Notes: generated by a model from the sequence alone, not told the origin. Shown: positions 9,201-20,369, counted from the first letter of the stretch. The stretch is 45,811 nt of DNA from Acidobacteriota bacterium (GCA_021792795.1 JAJYUB010000028.1:1-45811); one strand, 5' to 3'. Translations and numbers: made by a program.

Positions 9201-9714
9201 CTTCGTGCGCGTCCGCAATCGCGCGCTCCACTTTGCGATCCGGATCGATGTTATGCACGCCAGCTGCGTCGACCGGCGCAAACGCGTGGTTGTCGAGCGT
9301 GTACGCCGTCAGCTTTCCATCTGGCGTTACAACGTGCAGCCAATCCGTAAAGAGCAGATCGATGTCGTGTACATGATTTTTCAACGAAATAAAACTGGCC
9401 GCATCGTAGTCGACATAAAATGCCGCCCGCAGACCTTCGACGGAGTTCAGCGGAATGTCCGACGGGCGTCGATGCCGCTTGCGACGCAACGCAAGCTGGC
9501 TGGAACGCGATTTTGGCGTGTAGTAAGAGTCGCGGAGCGGCCGATAATTTCGCTTCGGCGTCGGCAACAGCAGTTCCGGCAGCCGTTCCCGGCGCAGCAC
9601 ATTGATGCCGAAAGCGACCAGCACCACCGTCGACAGCACGGCAACTGTGTCAAGGATGCGCCGCAGGCGCTTCCATCTCTTTCGGCCGGGATCGTAGAAA
9701 ATTGGCTTGATCAT
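6202..9714 (-). CDS. GH18-like / NodB deacetylase / GT2 synthase fusion
   Basis: 1170-residue membrane protein joining three activities. A transmembrane helix lies at about 22-41. A GH18-like barrel covers about 80-440, with GIALDLEAIP near residue 224, where DxxDxDxE is reduced to D-x-E. A NodB polysaccharide deacetylase covers about 505-720: SFDDGPDPTW near 510, HTFTHPDIS for the metal histidines, FRPPYSID, and ILMHDGGGD. After further membrane helices (about 730-760) comes a processive GT2: VAVLIPAYNEG at about 788, DDGSTDNT, IDADT, EDAD and QRFRWSFG at about 1004, then C-terminal helices. By analogy with the Pga/Ica systems it probably polymerises, deacetylates and trims an N-acetylhexosamine polymer. 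It stands alone, divergent from a GT-C gene across 97 bases. Confidence 0.88.
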   Translation of the reverse strand: MIKPIFYDPGRKRWKRLRRILDTVAVLSTVVLVAFGINVLRRERLPELLLPTPKRNYRPLRDSYYTPKSRSSQLALRRKRHRRPSDIPLNSVEGLRAAFYVDYDAASFISLKNHVHDIDLLFTDWLHVVTPDGKLTAYTLDNHAFAPVDAAGVHNIDPDRKVERAIADAHEDTEVFPMVSNFDQMKGDFQTAVVEKFLMNRASQARFEKQVMELLAADPRYHGIALDLEAIPSDAQPAYRRMVADLYAKMHPLQLRLYINVPVDDNDWDFKYYAAHTDGVILMDYDQHEPASSPGPVAGQEWFVRNLKAALKVVPRNKLICSLGDYGYDWTLPMPGEKKHRGAARKVLDVDDLAVQDAWQEASDSDAAPVLDADSLNMHFAYEDEDAHTRHEVWYLDAVTALNEMRAARELGIRTFALWRLGSEDPTLWKIWSNPMDPDAANRLSTIYPGANVNTEGDGDILKVIGRPQDGKRTIQIDSDSNLAVSQTVHAFPQPYTLLQYGYHPNELALSFDDGPDPTWTPKILDILTREHVSATFMVIGEEALDNVGLLKRYYRDGQEIGNHTFTHPDISQISTRQLELELNGTERLFAAELGVQPLYFRPPYSIDQEPDTNDQAAPVDRVEQMGYIIVGDKIDTDDWNEHPRKTPQEIVAAVLDQLEIMKTKPQFRGSIILMHDGGGDRSVTVATLPVLIDTLRAKGYRIVPVSALIGKTRDQVMPPIPYKQRWQARIDAVAFWFLSFFAHTVVLIFFVGDVLMTGRLLIVGLFAVIDRAHKRKPYPGAEDYFPQVAVLIPAYNEGKVIARTIRSVLGSNYAKLRVIVIDDGSTDNTLAAARAAMPAALDSGRLLVVTHPNGGKAEALNFGLQYVTEEIYVGIDADTVIAPDAIAKLIPRMADPKVGAVAGNAKVGNRINLWTRWQALEYITSQNFERRALDLFNVVTVVPGAIGAWRTAAVKKADGYHVNTVAEDADLTMNLLQQGCKVVYEDRAFAFTEAPDNVRGLMRQRFRWSFGILQAVVKHRGAFLRHRAMGLFALPNMIVFQIILPLFSPFIDLMFLAGILNYAVNRYFHPVAADAASLDKLIFYFLAFLVVDFLASSLAFLLEPRHASNKGDGWLLFHIWIQRFTYRQVFSLVLLKTIKRAIDGRPFAWEKQERTARLSASTERAALVK

Positions 9715-9811
9715 TCTGAAACAAGGTTCATAGGGCTTATCGTAGTCGCGACCGTCCCCAGCTTCAAACTATCTTAAAAAGGCGCTGGCGAGGTTGTATG
9801 ATTCATAATCG

Positions 9812-11203
9812 ATGCGTTTCCTGTTGCGCCATGCCACCAAGTCCACCCTCGCCGCCCTTCTACTGGGGCTGCTGCTGCGGCTCTGGTTCATCCATTATTA
9901 CCCGGTCGTCGAAGGCGACTCGCTGGTGTACGGAGAAATTGCCCGCAATTGGTTCTGGCACGGCATCTTCGGATTTACCCGCGTCAATGGAATCCATCCG
10001 ACCCTGATTCGTCTTCCCGGATATCCACTTTTTCTCGCTCTCTGCTTCCTCGTGTTTGGCATTGACCACTACACGCCCGTTTTATTGCTGCAGGCCATCA
10101 TGGACCTGGCCACCTGCCTGCTGGTGGCCGGCTTCGCTGCCCGCGTCATCTCCCGCAAAGCTGGGATTGTTGCCCTCTACCTGGCAGCCCTGTGTCCGTT
10201 TACCGCCAACTACGTCGCCTGCCCGCTGACCGAAACCCCTACGCTGTTCTGTATCGCACTCGGCCTCTATGCCCTCGCCCGTTATGTCGAGCGTCCCGGT
10301 TTCACCGCCTGGTTCTGGGTACTCGTCTTTACCGTCAGCTATAGCGCCTTGTTGCGTCCCGACGGCCCGCTGTTAGGACTGGTGCTGGCGCCTGCCATGT
10401 TCTGGTACGCCCGCCCAAAAATTCCCGCCCGCCGCAGCGCCATGCTGGCCATCGCGTGTACTCTGCTGGCGATGGTACCGTTCGTCCCCTGGACCATCCG
10501 CAATGAAGTCAGCATGCATGTATTCCAGCCCCTCGCGCCACGCTACGCCAACGATCCCACAGAATACGTTCCCCGCGGCTGGATTCGCTGGGTAAAGTCC
10601 TGGGCCGGCGATTACGCCTCGACCGCCGACACGTACTGGAACGTGAACGGCTCCCCCATCGACATCACCGTGCTTCCCTCGCGCGCCTTCGACAATACCG
10701 CCGAAAAAGCGCAAACGGCGAAACTGTTCGACGAATACAACAAGATCGAAATCATGACGTATGCTCTGGACGCGCAATTCAACCGGCTGGCGCAACAGAG
10801 GATTGATCGCCATCGCTTCCGCTTCTATGTGCTGCTACCGACGATGCGTCTAGGAGACATGTGGCTGCGTCCGCGAACTGAGCAATTGTGGATTGAACTG
10901 CGCTGGTGGCAGTACCAGCACCATCCCGCGGAAACCGTTTTTTCCTGGGCCTACGCCGCGCTGAACCTCGCCTATCTTCTGCTGGCCGCATGGGGGCTGC
11001 GCAAGCGCGTCCCTTTCACCGCCGTCATGGTTGCCTACGCCATTGTCCGCTGCCTGTTGCTGTTGACCATCGAAACTCCTGAGTCGCGCTACACCCTGGA
11101 ATGTTTTCCCATGATCTTCATCCTGGCCGCCGCCGCCCTCACCGTACGCACTCCCAAACAATCGGCTACTTCTGAATCACCTGCGTCTTCGAGTTCGTCT
11201 TGA
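9812..11203 (+). CDS. GT-C membrane glycosyltransferase (PMT/ArnT-like)
   Basis: 463-residue polytopic protein with about ten hydrophobic helices. The first loop carries the acidic signature of GT-C enzymes (YYPVVEGDSLVYGEIARNW, with the E-G-D after the first helix), followed by HPTLIRLPGYPLFLAL, as in the dolichyl-phosphate-mannose/ArnT-like superfamily. Such enzymes move sugars from lipid-phosphate donors to lipids or proteins outside the inner membrane. Donor and acceptor cannot be read from sequence. It starts at an ATG 97 bases from the divergent polysaccharide synthase. Its 3' end overlaps the convergent LolA-like gene by 38 bases. Confidence 0.82.
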   Translation: MRFLLRHATKSTLAALLLGLLLRLWFIHYYPVVEGDSLVYGEIARNWFWHGIFGFTRVNGIHPTLIRLPGYPLFLALCFLVFGIDHYTPVLLLQAIMDLATCLLVAGFAARVISRKAGIVALYLAALCPFTANYVACPLTETPTLFCIALGLYALARYVERPGFTAWFWVLVFTVSYSALLRPDGPLLGLVLAPAMFWYARPKIPARRSAMLAIACTLLAMVPFVPWTIRNEVSMHVFQPLAPRYANDPTEYVPRGWIRWVKSWAGDYASTADTYWNVNGSPIDITVLPSRAFDNTAEKAQTAKLFDEYNKIEIMTYALDAQFNRLAQQRIDRHRFRFYVLLPTMRLGDMWLRPRTEQLWIELRWWQYQHHPAETVFSWAYAALNLAYLLLAAWGLRKRVPFTAVMVAYAIVRCLLLLTIETPESRYTLECFPMIFILAAAALTVRTPKQSATSESPASSSSS

Positions 11204-11903
11204 TCTTGAAAACCGAGGCCGATATTTTCTTGTTGTATTCAATGTTACGGAAGTACGAAGTCCGCGTATCGCCGGAAGGCTCATACAGAATCTGCTTCAG
11301 GGAAACCGCGCGCGTCGGGTCCACCCAGATGGTCACATGCGAAAAATTCGCGCGCACGCTGGCCTCCTTGCTCACCAGGTCCAGCTTGGCCGTCTGCACT
11401 CCGTCGATCGACTCCATGCCCCGATAGGCGATGTCCCAACTCTTCTTCAGATCGCTGCCACTGCCGCCAAAGCCAAGCGTCAAATAGCTCTCGTATTGCC
11501 CCTGTTTGTCGTCGGCGTGAAATACGGTCAACTGATCGATCTGCGGCTGAAAAAACTGCAACACTCCGCCGCTGTAGACGATGGTTTTCTTCGACGGCTG
11601 GCCGTCTGCCGTCTCAATGTCGATAGCCACGCGCGCCGCAGGGCCCGATCCTTCGTAGTAAATTACTCCCGCCTGCGTGTCCGTGCTTTCGACCACACGC
11701 TCAAACTGGTCCCATTGAAAATCGGCCTTCGCGGAATGAAATTTAGCCGCCGCTGCATCCAACTGCGTCAGCACACGATTCAAATCGCCGCTGGCCGGCG
11801 TCTGTGCCCACCCCATTCCCGCGCAAAGAAAAATTCCTATGGCCACTCCCAACGCCTGCGCAACTCCACGGCCAAATCGTGAAACACACTTCTTCAACTG
11901 CAT
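11166..11903 (-). CDS. LolA-like outer-membrane lipoprotein carrier
   Basis: 245-residue exported protein with a signal peptide ending near GMGWAQT. The mature part has the LolA/LolB-like half-barrel pattern: DLNRVLTQLDAAAAKF, SAKADFQWDQFERVVES, then repeated strands with Y-S-G-G and TIWVDPTRAVSLKQILY. It may shuttle lipoproteins or lipids through the periplasm, or belong to the broader LolA-like group of unknown function. It follows the 121-residue membrane protein gene by 12 bases, so the two are probably co-transcribed. Its last 38 bases run under the end of the convergent GT-C gene. Confidence 0.75.
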   Translation of the reverse strand: MQLKKCVSRFGRGVAQALGVAIGIFLCAGMGWAQTPASGDLNRVLTQLDAAAAKFHSAKADFQWDQFERVVESTDTQAGVIYYEGSGPAARVAIDIETADGQPSKKTIVYSGGVLQFFQPQIDQLTVFHADDKQGQYESYLTLGFGGSGSDLKKSWDIAYRGMESIDGVQTAKLDLVSKEASVRANFSHVTIWVDPTRAVSLKQILYEPSGDTRTSYFRNIEYNKKISASVFKIKTNSKTQVIQK

Positions 11904-11915
11904 CGCTTTCTTCCC

Positions 11916-12281
11916 CTATCGGTGCGCCCACACACGGTACGCGATCGTCTTGCCATCCACGCCCCGCACCGGCTCATAGCGATCGATGGTTACGTTGCAA
12001 GAAATCGGCGTGATCGCCGCTTGAATCTCATGATTCAAATCGCCGGCATAATGAAATGAAGACAGCGTCGCCACATCGATCTGGTAGGTCAGTCCATTCT
12101 GCCCATCGGTTTTCACCAGCACCTGGCTCGGCGGCAGCGTCCGCTCCACCGGCCGATCGTGAAAGTCGATCAAGCGCGGAGACACAAAAATGAACAACAG
12201 GATCAGCGTCACCATCACGTCGTAATGCGCGCTGCCCCGCTGATACGTCCAGAAAATGTAACTGCGAAGGATTTTCTTCAT
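11916..12281 (-). CDS. hypothetical single-pass membrane protein
   Basis: 121 residues from the ATG at 12281, chosen because the purine-rich GAGGTAGAAGAG lies just upstream and the residues then begin MKKILRSYIFW. One hydrophobic helix (VMVTLILLFIFVSPRLIDF) is followed by a soluble domain of about 85 residues (VLVKTDGQNGLTYQIDVATL; ending TIAYRVWAHR). The layout recalls ExbD-like proteins, but I cannot support that assignment. It is the first gene of a pair with the LolA-like gene. Confidence 0.65.
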   Translation of the reverse strand: MKKILRSYIFWTYQRGSAHYDVMVTLILLFIFVSPRLIDFHDRPVERTLPPSQVLVKTDGQNGLTYQIDVATLSSFHYAGDLNHEIQAAITPISCNVTIDRYEPVRGVDGKTIAYRVWAHR

Positions 12282-12390
12282 CTCTTCTACCTCAACCGCC
12301 CAATCTCCATGTTGCGACTCCCTGGGTGCCCCATTCAAGCCGTCCTCTGGCTTGAGTGGGATAGCATGACGCTCGCACCGCAGTACGCCT

Positions 12391-13680
12391 TCAACTCAAT
12401 CTAGCTTCAATCACCTTCAACCCGCCCATGTACGGCTGCAGCGCAGTAGGAATCGCAACCGTCCCATCCGCCTGCTGATAATTCTCGACGATGGCCAGCC
12501 ACGTCCGTCCCACCGCCAGCCCGCTGCCATTCAGCGTATGCACGAACTCCGTCTTCTTCTGCCCTTGCGGTCGATAGCGAATGTTCGCGCGCCGTGCCTG
12601 GAACGCCTCAAAGTTCGAGCAAGAAGAAATCTCGCGATACAGATTCTGTCCCGGCAGCCACACTTCCAGGTCGTACGTCTTCGCCGCAGAAAACCCCAGG
12701 TCCCCCGCGCATAAATTCATCACGCGATACGGCAGCTCCAGCGCCTGCAGCACCGCCTCCGCATGTTGCGTCAGCTTCTCATGCTCCGCAGACGACTGCT
12801 CCGGTGTCACAAACTTCACCAGCTCCACCTTCTGGAATTGGTGTTGCCGCACCAACCCGCGCACATCTTTTCCATACGCCCCCGCCTCCGCGCGAAAACA
12901 GGGCGTGTACGCCGTCACGGAAATCGGCAGCTGCTTTTCCTCCAGAATGTCGTCGCGATAAAGATTCGTCAGCGGCACCTCCGCCGTCGGAATCATCCAA
13001 TGATCGCGGCCTTCGCAGTGAAACAAATCCTCTTTGAACTTCGGCAACTGTCCCGTGCCAAACAACGACGCCTCGTTCACCATGAACGGCGGCAGCACCT
13101 CGCGATACCCATGCGTTCCCGTATGCAGATCGAGCATGAAATTCGCCAGCGCCCTCTCCAGCCGCGCCCCGGCGTCCCAATACACCGCGAATCGAGCGCC
13201 GGAAATCTTCGCCGCCTGCTCGAAATTCAAGATGCCAAGCTGTTCGCCCAATTCCCAGTGCGGCTTGGGCGCAAAATCAAACGCCCGCAGTGTACCCCAC
13301 CGGCGAACCTCAACATTGTCCTCCGCCGACGTCCCCGGCGGCACACTCTCCGCCGGCAGATTTGGAATCTGCTGCAACACAGCTTGCATCTGTTGCTCCG
13401 CCTCGGCCGCGTCCGCGGTACAGCGCTCAATCTCCTCCTTCATGGATCGCGTCCGATCCATCAACTCCGCGGCGTCCTCGCCCTTCTGCTTCCGCTTCGC
13501 GACCTCACCAGAAATCTGGTTCCGCTCTGCCTTCAAACTTTCCGACTGCGTAATCGCCGCTCGACGGATTCGATCCAGTTCCTCAAAGCCGCCCAACATT
13601 GCGGCAACATCCGCCCCGCGTCGGCCAAGCTTCTCCCTCACCTGTGCCAGGTTTGCCCGCACAAATCCCAAATCAAGCAT
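12391..13680 (-). CDS. serS: seryl-tRNA synthetase
   Basis: About 429 residues, the normal bacterial length. It charges tRNA-Ser with serine in the cytoplasm. The N-terminal arm is a long antiparallel coiled coil (about 30-110, rich in Lys/Glu/Gln). Class II motif 2 is visible as [21 protein letters not shown], shown here only as FRAEAG and RQHQF, and motif 3 as [18 protein letters not shown]. The start is ambiguous: ATG at 13680 gives the usual MLDLGFV, while ATG at 13686 adds Met-Leu. Neither has a clear Shine-Dalgarno site. Confidence 0.97.
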   Translation of the reverse strand: MLDLGFVRANLAQVREKLGRRGADVAAMLGGFEELDRIRRAAITQSESLKAERNQISGEVAKRKQKGEDAAELMDRTRSMKEEIERCTADAAEAEQQMQAVLQQIPNLPAESVPPGTSAEDNVEVRRWGTLRAFDFAPKPHWELGEQLGILNFEQAAKISGARFAVYWDAGARLERALANFMLDLHTGTHGYREVLPPFMVNEASLFGTGQLPKFKEDLFHCEGRDHWMIPTAEVPLTNLYRDDILEEKQLPISVTAYTPCFRAEAGAYGKDVRGLVRQHQFQKVELVKFVTPEQSSAEHEKLTQHAEAVLQALELPYRVMNLCAGDLGFSAAKTYDLEVWLPGQNLYREISSCSNFEAFQARRANIRYRPQGQKKTEFVHTLNGSGLAVGRTWLAIVENYQQADGTVAIPTALQPYMGGLKVIEARLS

Positions 13681-13737
13681 AAGCATTCATTTTACAGGGC
13701 CGATCGAATCTGGTCGCACCAGTTACCCGAATACCCG

Positions 13738-14337
13738 CTATTGCGGCATCGACTTGAAATGGACACGGCGCTTTTCGATGATTTCATCGGCGGATTTGTC
13801 TCTCCCACTCTGCGGATGATGCACCGCGAGGACTCCACGCAGCACGTAATAGCCTTCATCCGCGCGGGTTTTTCCGTCGCCCCGATCGATGGTCCCGCGA
13901 AAGGAGTACCAGACGCCATGCACCACTCTCGTCTGAAAGCTGATCTCGCCGCCATCGATCGCGGATTGATCGAAGAAAAATGTCAGCGGGGTATTGTTGT
14001 CCGTCTCCGCATCGCCCAGCTGCGTAATGTAGCCGCTCAGTTTGTTGCGGTCCAGGTCCAGCTCAATTGAATCGTTGCTGTGGTCGAACTCATAGGCGCC
14101 CCACACATCGTTGGGTAGGCTCGACGGTTGGCTGGCGGTTTCCGCGGAATTGTTCGCGTCGGACCGGCCCTGGTCCGGATGGGCGCCGGAACGATGTTGC
14201 AGGCTGGGCGTCGACATCTGTTGCGCCCAAACCTGTGCGCACGCCAGCCCTGCCAGGAGGCAACCGGCAACCGTTGTTCGCCGCAACAATCGCCCAGGCC
14301 ATCGCCAAGACAATCCCTTCGACCGGAAGCATCGCAT
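13738..14337 (-). CDS. secreted hypothetical protein
   Basis: About 199 residues from the ATG at 14337, preceded by AGGGAG seven bases upstream; an alternative ATG at 14391 adds 18 arginine-rich residues. It has a basic N-terminus and hydrophobic signal segment (TTVAGCLLAGLACAQVWAQ), a low-complexity Ser/Asn/Gln linker, and a conserved-looking C-terminal domain of about 110 residues (VWGAYEFDHSNDSIELDLD; TFFFDQSAIDGGEISFQT; VVHGVWYSFRGTIDRG). That pattern suggests a small beta-rich periplasmic domain. No family recognised. It ends 57 bases upstream of serS. Confidence 0.65.
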   Translation of the reverse strand: MRCFRSKGLSWRWPGRLLRRTTVAGCLLAGLACAQVWAQQMSTPSLQHRSGAHPDQGRSDANNSAETASQPSSLPNDVWGAYEFDHSNDSIELDLDRNKLSGYITQLGDAETDNNTPLTFFFDQSAIDGGEISFQTRVVHGVWYSFRGTIDRGDGKTRADEGYYVLRGVLAVHHPQSGRDKSADEIIEKRRVHFKSMPQ

Positions 14338-14488
14338 CGCGCGTCTCCCTCTGGACCTTGCGGCGTTCCGCGACTGCCGCGCGCGGAGCATGGGTCTCGT
14401 CCTACGGTCCCCCGCAAAGCGATTGTAGGCTTCCTCGAACCAATTTCACTTTTCTGCCGCATTCTTTCATGGATGCGGCAGAAAACAT

Positions 14489-15583
14489 CTACAGAAAATC
14501 GCCCTCGCGGCCCGGCAGCGCCTTTCCGCTGCGAACTTCCCTGGGCTTTGCCATCACATCCAAACGCATCAGGATCTTTCTTGCCAAACCGGTCAGCGGA
14601 ACCTCACTCAGTTTGCTGTCCACGACCCAGTCATGCCGTTCCATCGCTTTTTCGTGTCGAGGGCCAAGGAATTCTTCCGGCTTCAGCGAAAAAACCTCGA
14701 CATAGAAATTCGTATTGGTGATGGCATGCCGGATGCGCAACACCGGCTCGCTGCTCTCTGGCGCGGCGATGGCAGGCAACTCCCACATTCCCGGCATCTG
14801 CGAGGCACTGTCCGGGCGCTGCGCCAGCAGCACCGCAACTCGCTTGCTGCCCTCCTCGGCCGGCTTTTTCACCAGCGCGTAATGGGTCTGGCGGCTCACG
14901 ATCTGTTTGCGCGGCGCGACAACATGTTCGCCTTTTGTCGCGCAAAATTGCCGCACAGGGCAATCCGCGCATTGTGGAGCGTGGGGCAGGCACACCGTCG
15001 CTCCCAGTTCCATCATCGCCTGATTGAAGGTCCCCGGAGCGGTCGGATCCAGCAGCCAGCCCGCGGTTTCTTTCAACTGTGCCGGCAATCCCGCGCGCCG
15101 GACTGCCGCCTTCCCCAGCACGCGCGTCAGCACCCGCTCCACGTTGCCATCGACCACCGCCACCGCCTCATTGCGCGCAATGCTGGCAATCGCCGCCGCC
15201 GTGTAGTCTCCCACTCCCGGCAGGCGTCGCAACTCCTGCGAAGTGTGCGGCAGCGACCCTCCATGCTCGTTCACCAGCAACTGCGCGGCGCTATGCAACA
15301 GGCGCGCCCGGCGATAGTATCCCAGTCCGCTCCACAACGTCAGCACTTCGTCTTCCCTCGCCAGGGCGAGAGATACCAGCGATGGAAATCTTTGGATGAA
15401 CTGGTTATAGCGGGCGATCACCGTCGCCACCCGCGTCTGCTGCAGCATTACCTCCGACACCCAGATGCGATACGGATCGCGCGTCTGGCGCCACGGCAGG
15501 TCCCGCGCATTCAGCCGAAACCAACTGAGTAATTGCCGACGGAATTCTTCCCGATCCTGCTCCGTCAGGGCTGCGGTTTCCAT
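14489..15583 (-). CDS. mutY: A/G-specific adenine DNA glycosylase
   Basis: 364-residue base-excision repair enzyme that removes adenine mispaired with 8-oxoguanine. The HhH-GPD fold is clear: WVSEVMLQQTRV contains the catalytic Glu, LPGVGDYTAAAI is the helix-hairpin-helix, and VVDGNVERVLTR carries the catalytic Asp. The iron-sulfur loop has the C-x6-C-x2-C-x5-C spacing (CLPHAPQCADCPVRQFC). A C-terminal NUDIX-like domain (about 235-350) for 8-oxoG recognition follows. Length is typical. It starts at ATG 15583, 203 bases from the end of the radical SAM gene. Confidence 0.96.
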   Translation of the reverse strand: METAALTEQDREEFRRQLLSWFRLNARDLPWRQTRDPYRIWVSEVMLQQTRVATVIARYNQFIQRFPSLVSLALAREDEVLTLWSGLGYYRRARLLHSAAQLLVNEHGGSLPHTSQELRRLPGVGDYTAAAIASIARNEAVAVVDGNVERVLTRVLGKAAVRRAGLPAQLKETAGWLLDPTAPGTFNQAMMELGATVCLPHAPQCADCPVRQFCATKGEHVVAPRKQIVSRQTHYALVKKPAEEGSKRVAVLLAQRPDSASQMPGMWELPAIAAPESSEPVLRIRHAITNTNFYVEVFSLKPEEFLGPRHEKAMERHDWVVDSKLSEVPLTGLARKILMRLDVMAKPREVRSGKALPGREGDFL

Positions 15584-15729
15584 GGGATGATTCTAACGTT
15601 GAGCGCCAGAAATGTATCCAGAACAAAAGCGGCGGGACATCTCGTTGGTGACCTCCGCCGGGCTGGCGCAAGTACCCGGTTCGGATCGAGGCCCAACGCC
15701 GACTCACCGTCAGAAAATCGCTCGCTAAC

Positions 15730-15764
15730 GCTGGAAAGCCGTCCTCATCGGACGGCCTTCCAGC
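15730..15764 (-). terminator. strong hairpin after the radical SAM gene
   Basis: Arms at 15730-15744 and 15750-15764 pair over 14 of 15 positions around a 5-base loop. Read on the minus strand the hairpin begins 23 bases after the radical SAM stop and is followed, about ten bases on, by a short T run (ATTTTC). It probably ends that transcript before mutY. The T tract is weak. Confidence 0.6.
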
Positions 15765-15786
15765 TTGGACCGCTGCACTGCGTGGA

Positions 15787-17895
<2,109 letters not shown>

Positions 17896-18201
17896 TTTCC
17901 GGGTTCTCCTAAAAATATCTCTCGTCGAATGGATGTTGGACGTCCGGCTGAGGATACTCCCCCACCCTTGAGACGCCCCGGCTAAGTCCATGCAATCAAA
18001 TACTTATACTCTACTGAGGGTTGCTTTCCGGCGCATGCGCCAAACTTGATTGCCTGCAAGCGCGCACCAAAAACCACATACTCCCTTATTCAGCTTACGC
18101 AACACAGTCGATGCGCCGGAATCGCTCTCCATTGAATGGCTGTTTTTGTACGCTCGATGGAGATTAACCCCCCATGAATGGTGCATCGCGGGGAATGGCC
18201 C
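17896..18201. other. intergenic region upstream of the radical SAM gene
   Basis: No gene seen in 306 bases. It contains the perfect 12-bp palindrome GGCGCATGCGCC (18030-18041), which could be an operator. A TATAAG element on the minus strand lies at about 18003-18008, without a convincing -35 box. It probably carries the promoter of the radical SAM gene. Confidence 0.4.
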
Positions 18202-20094
18202 TTACAGCGCGCCGATGTGGGAGAGATCGGGATGCATCTTGGAGAAGTCGGTGGCATGTTGATAGGCGCGGGCGAAGGCGCAGAGTTTGGCGTCCTGATA
18301 GAGATTGCCGAGGAAGGTAATGCTGACCGGGGTGCCGGGACCGCCGATGTTGTCTTCATCGCCGGTATCGATGGCGGGAGGCTTGGGCGAATCGTTGCCG
18401 CGAATGCCATTCGGCTGGATGACGGCGGGATGGCCGGTGAGGTTGGTGAGGGTGAGCTGCTCGCCGCCGCTGGGGGTGACAAGAACATCGACGGTCCGAA
18501 AGATGCCGGCCATCTGTTCGATGGCGAGCGTCCGGGCGCGATTGGCCTGGATATATTCCACGGCGGGATAAAAGCGCGATGCGCGGAACAAGTTGGGCCA
18601 GTCTTCCGGGCCTTGTTCGGTGAGCAACTTGTCGCGCCCTGTCATGGTCAGGTCGTCAAACGCAGCGGCCGCCTCGGCGGTCAACAGATGCATCATGGAG
18701 TTGTAGGGCAGCTTGGGCAACTCGATGGGAATCAATTTGACGCCCATGCTTCTCAATTGATCGAGCGCATCCAGGTCGAAGTTTCGATCGTACGCGGTGC
18801 GCGCCCGGGAGGCGCGGCGCAGGGCGAAATCCTTTCGCCATTTCTCCTGTTGTTCGGGGGAAAGCCCGCCAGGCATGGTTTCCTGCAACGGCTTTGGCAT
18901 GTCGAAGGCGGACTGGAAATAGCCGACCCGCAGCGTGCGCCAGTCGAAGTTCGCGTCCCAGTTGAAGGCCGCGTTCCGCACGCTTAAATCTTTTCCATCC
19001 GGGCCGTAGATGCTGCTCATCACCAGGGCGCAATCTTCCACAGAGCGACAGATGGGCCCGAGCTTATCCATGGTCCAGGAAAGCGCCATGGCCCCGGTGC
19101 GCGGCACAAATCCAAAGGTGGGACGAAGGCCGGTGACGCCGCAGCGCGTGGAGGGCGAGGAGATGGAGCCGAGGGTTTCCGAGCCGATGGAGAAGGCGAC
19201 GCATCCGGCGGCAGTGGCGCAGGCGGGGCCGGCAGAAGAGCCGCTCGAACCCTGACGGCGGTTCCACGGATTGAGGGTGCGGCCGCCAAACCATTTGTCT
19301 CCCATGGCCAGCGCACCGAGGCTCAATTTGGCGACGAGGACCGCACCCGCCGCGTCGAGGCGCTGCACGACGGTTGCGTCGTAATCGAAGGTCTGATGCT
19401 CGAAGCCGCCCGCGCCCCAGGTGGTCGGATAACCTTTGACCGCAAGCAGGTCTTTTGCACCCCAGGGCAGTCCATGCAGCGGGCCGCGATAGGTCCCAGA
19501 TGCGATCTCGGCGTCGGCGGCCCTGGCCTGGGCCATGGCGCGATCTTCGGTGAGGGTGATGAGGAAGTGCAATGCAGGGTCGAAGCGGCGGATGCGCTCG
19601 ATGTACATTTCCGTCAGTGCGACCGAAGACACTTTTCTGGTGCGAATATATTCGGCGAGTTTCGGAATGGTGGCGAAGGCCAGCTCGTCAAGGTTGACAG
19701 GCGGCTCGCCGACGGCGGGCGGATTGCCGTACTTGGGAGATTCGCGCTGGGTTTGCAGGATTGCGTTCTGCGGCAGCGGATCGAAGACGTAGGCAGGGGC
19801 AACGCTGTTCCGCAGGTGGAGCGCGCGGATGGCGGAGTAGCCGTCGCGCTGCTGATTCAGGGCATCCAGCATCATGGGAATTTGATCGGGGGCAAGGGGA
19901 ACGCCGGCCAGCGCGGCCGCCTGTTCGACCATTTCGGTCGTGATTTTGGGAAGCGGTGGAGGTGGAGTGGCGGACGGGAGTGCATCCGCCGCGGCCTGCG
20001 CCTGGGCGGCAAGGGTGTAGAGAGCGCCCGGCAACAACGTCGAAGCCAATCCAAATTGCGAACAGACAGCGAGAAAATGCCGACGGTCAAGCAT
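18202..20094 (-). CDS. Tat-exported amidase (amidase signature family)
   Basis: 630-residue amide hydrolase from ATG 20094. The N-terminus has a twin-arginine export motif (DRRHFLAVC) and a hydrophobic segment. After a linker of about 130 residues, the amidase-signature core shows the catalytic Lys in LPWGAKDLLAV, the cis-Ser in GSSGSSAGPA and the nucleophile region GSETLGSISSPS followed by GVTGLRPTFG. Substrate unknown; related enzymes include Asp/Glu-tRNA amidotransferase-like amidases and aryl amidases. A GTG at 20112 would add six residues. No clear Shine-Dalgarno site precedes the ATG. It is a single gene bordering the mobile-element region. Confidence 0.9.
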   Translation of the reverse strand: MLDRRHFLAVCSQFGLASTLLPGALYTLAAQAQAAADALPSATPPPPLPKITTEMVEQAAALAGVPLAPDQIPMMLDALNQQRDGYSAIRALHLRNSVAPAYVFDPLPQNAILQTQRESPKYGNPPAVGEPPVNLDELAFATIPKLAEYIRTRKVSSVALTEMYIERIRRFDPALHFLITLTEDRAMAQARAADAEIASGTYRGPLHGLPWGAKDLLAVKGYPTTWGAGGFEHQTFDYDATVVQRLDAAGAVLVAKLSLGALAMGDKWFGGRTLNPWNRRQGSSGSSAGPACATAAGCVAFSIGSETLGSISSPSTRCGVTGLRPTFGFVPRTGAMALSWTMDKLGPICRSVEDCALVMSSIYGPDGKDLSVRNAAFNWDANFDWRTLRVGYFQSAFDMPKPLQETMPGGLSPEQQEKWRKDFALRRASRARTAYDRNFDLDALDQLRSMGVKLIPIELPKLPYNSMMHLLTAEAAAAFDDLTMTGRDKLLTEQGPEDWPNLFRASRFYPAVEYIQANRARTLAIEQMAGIFRTVDVLVTPSGGEQLTLTNLTGHPAVIQPNGIRGNDSPKPPAIDTGDEDNIGGPGTPVSITFLGNLYQDAKLCAFARAYQHATDFSKMHPDLSHIGAL

Positions 20095-20369
20095 GATGCC
20101 GAACTGTATCACAGTAGGTGCGGAGTCAGTATTGTTTACGTTGACGCGCCAGCGATTCCGGAACCGAGTAGGAGATTAAGCCGAATCCGGAGTGGAGTCT
20201 TGGAAATGGCCGGGTTTGGGCCGGAAGAGGAGAGTCGTGATGGTTATTTTTTGGCTGCGGCGAGGCAGAAACAGAGCAATGAGAGACGCCACGGCCCCGG
20301 TGGCTGAAGAAGGCGAATTTGACCGCGACGCGACAGGTTGAGCAACGCCAGGGGCGCGAATGCGGCAGA

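Noticed and set aside
6505-9777. 1090-codon plus-strand open frame
   Set aside because: Antisense to the polysaccharide synthase; His/Arg-rich composition typical of a shadow in high-GC DNA, no domain.
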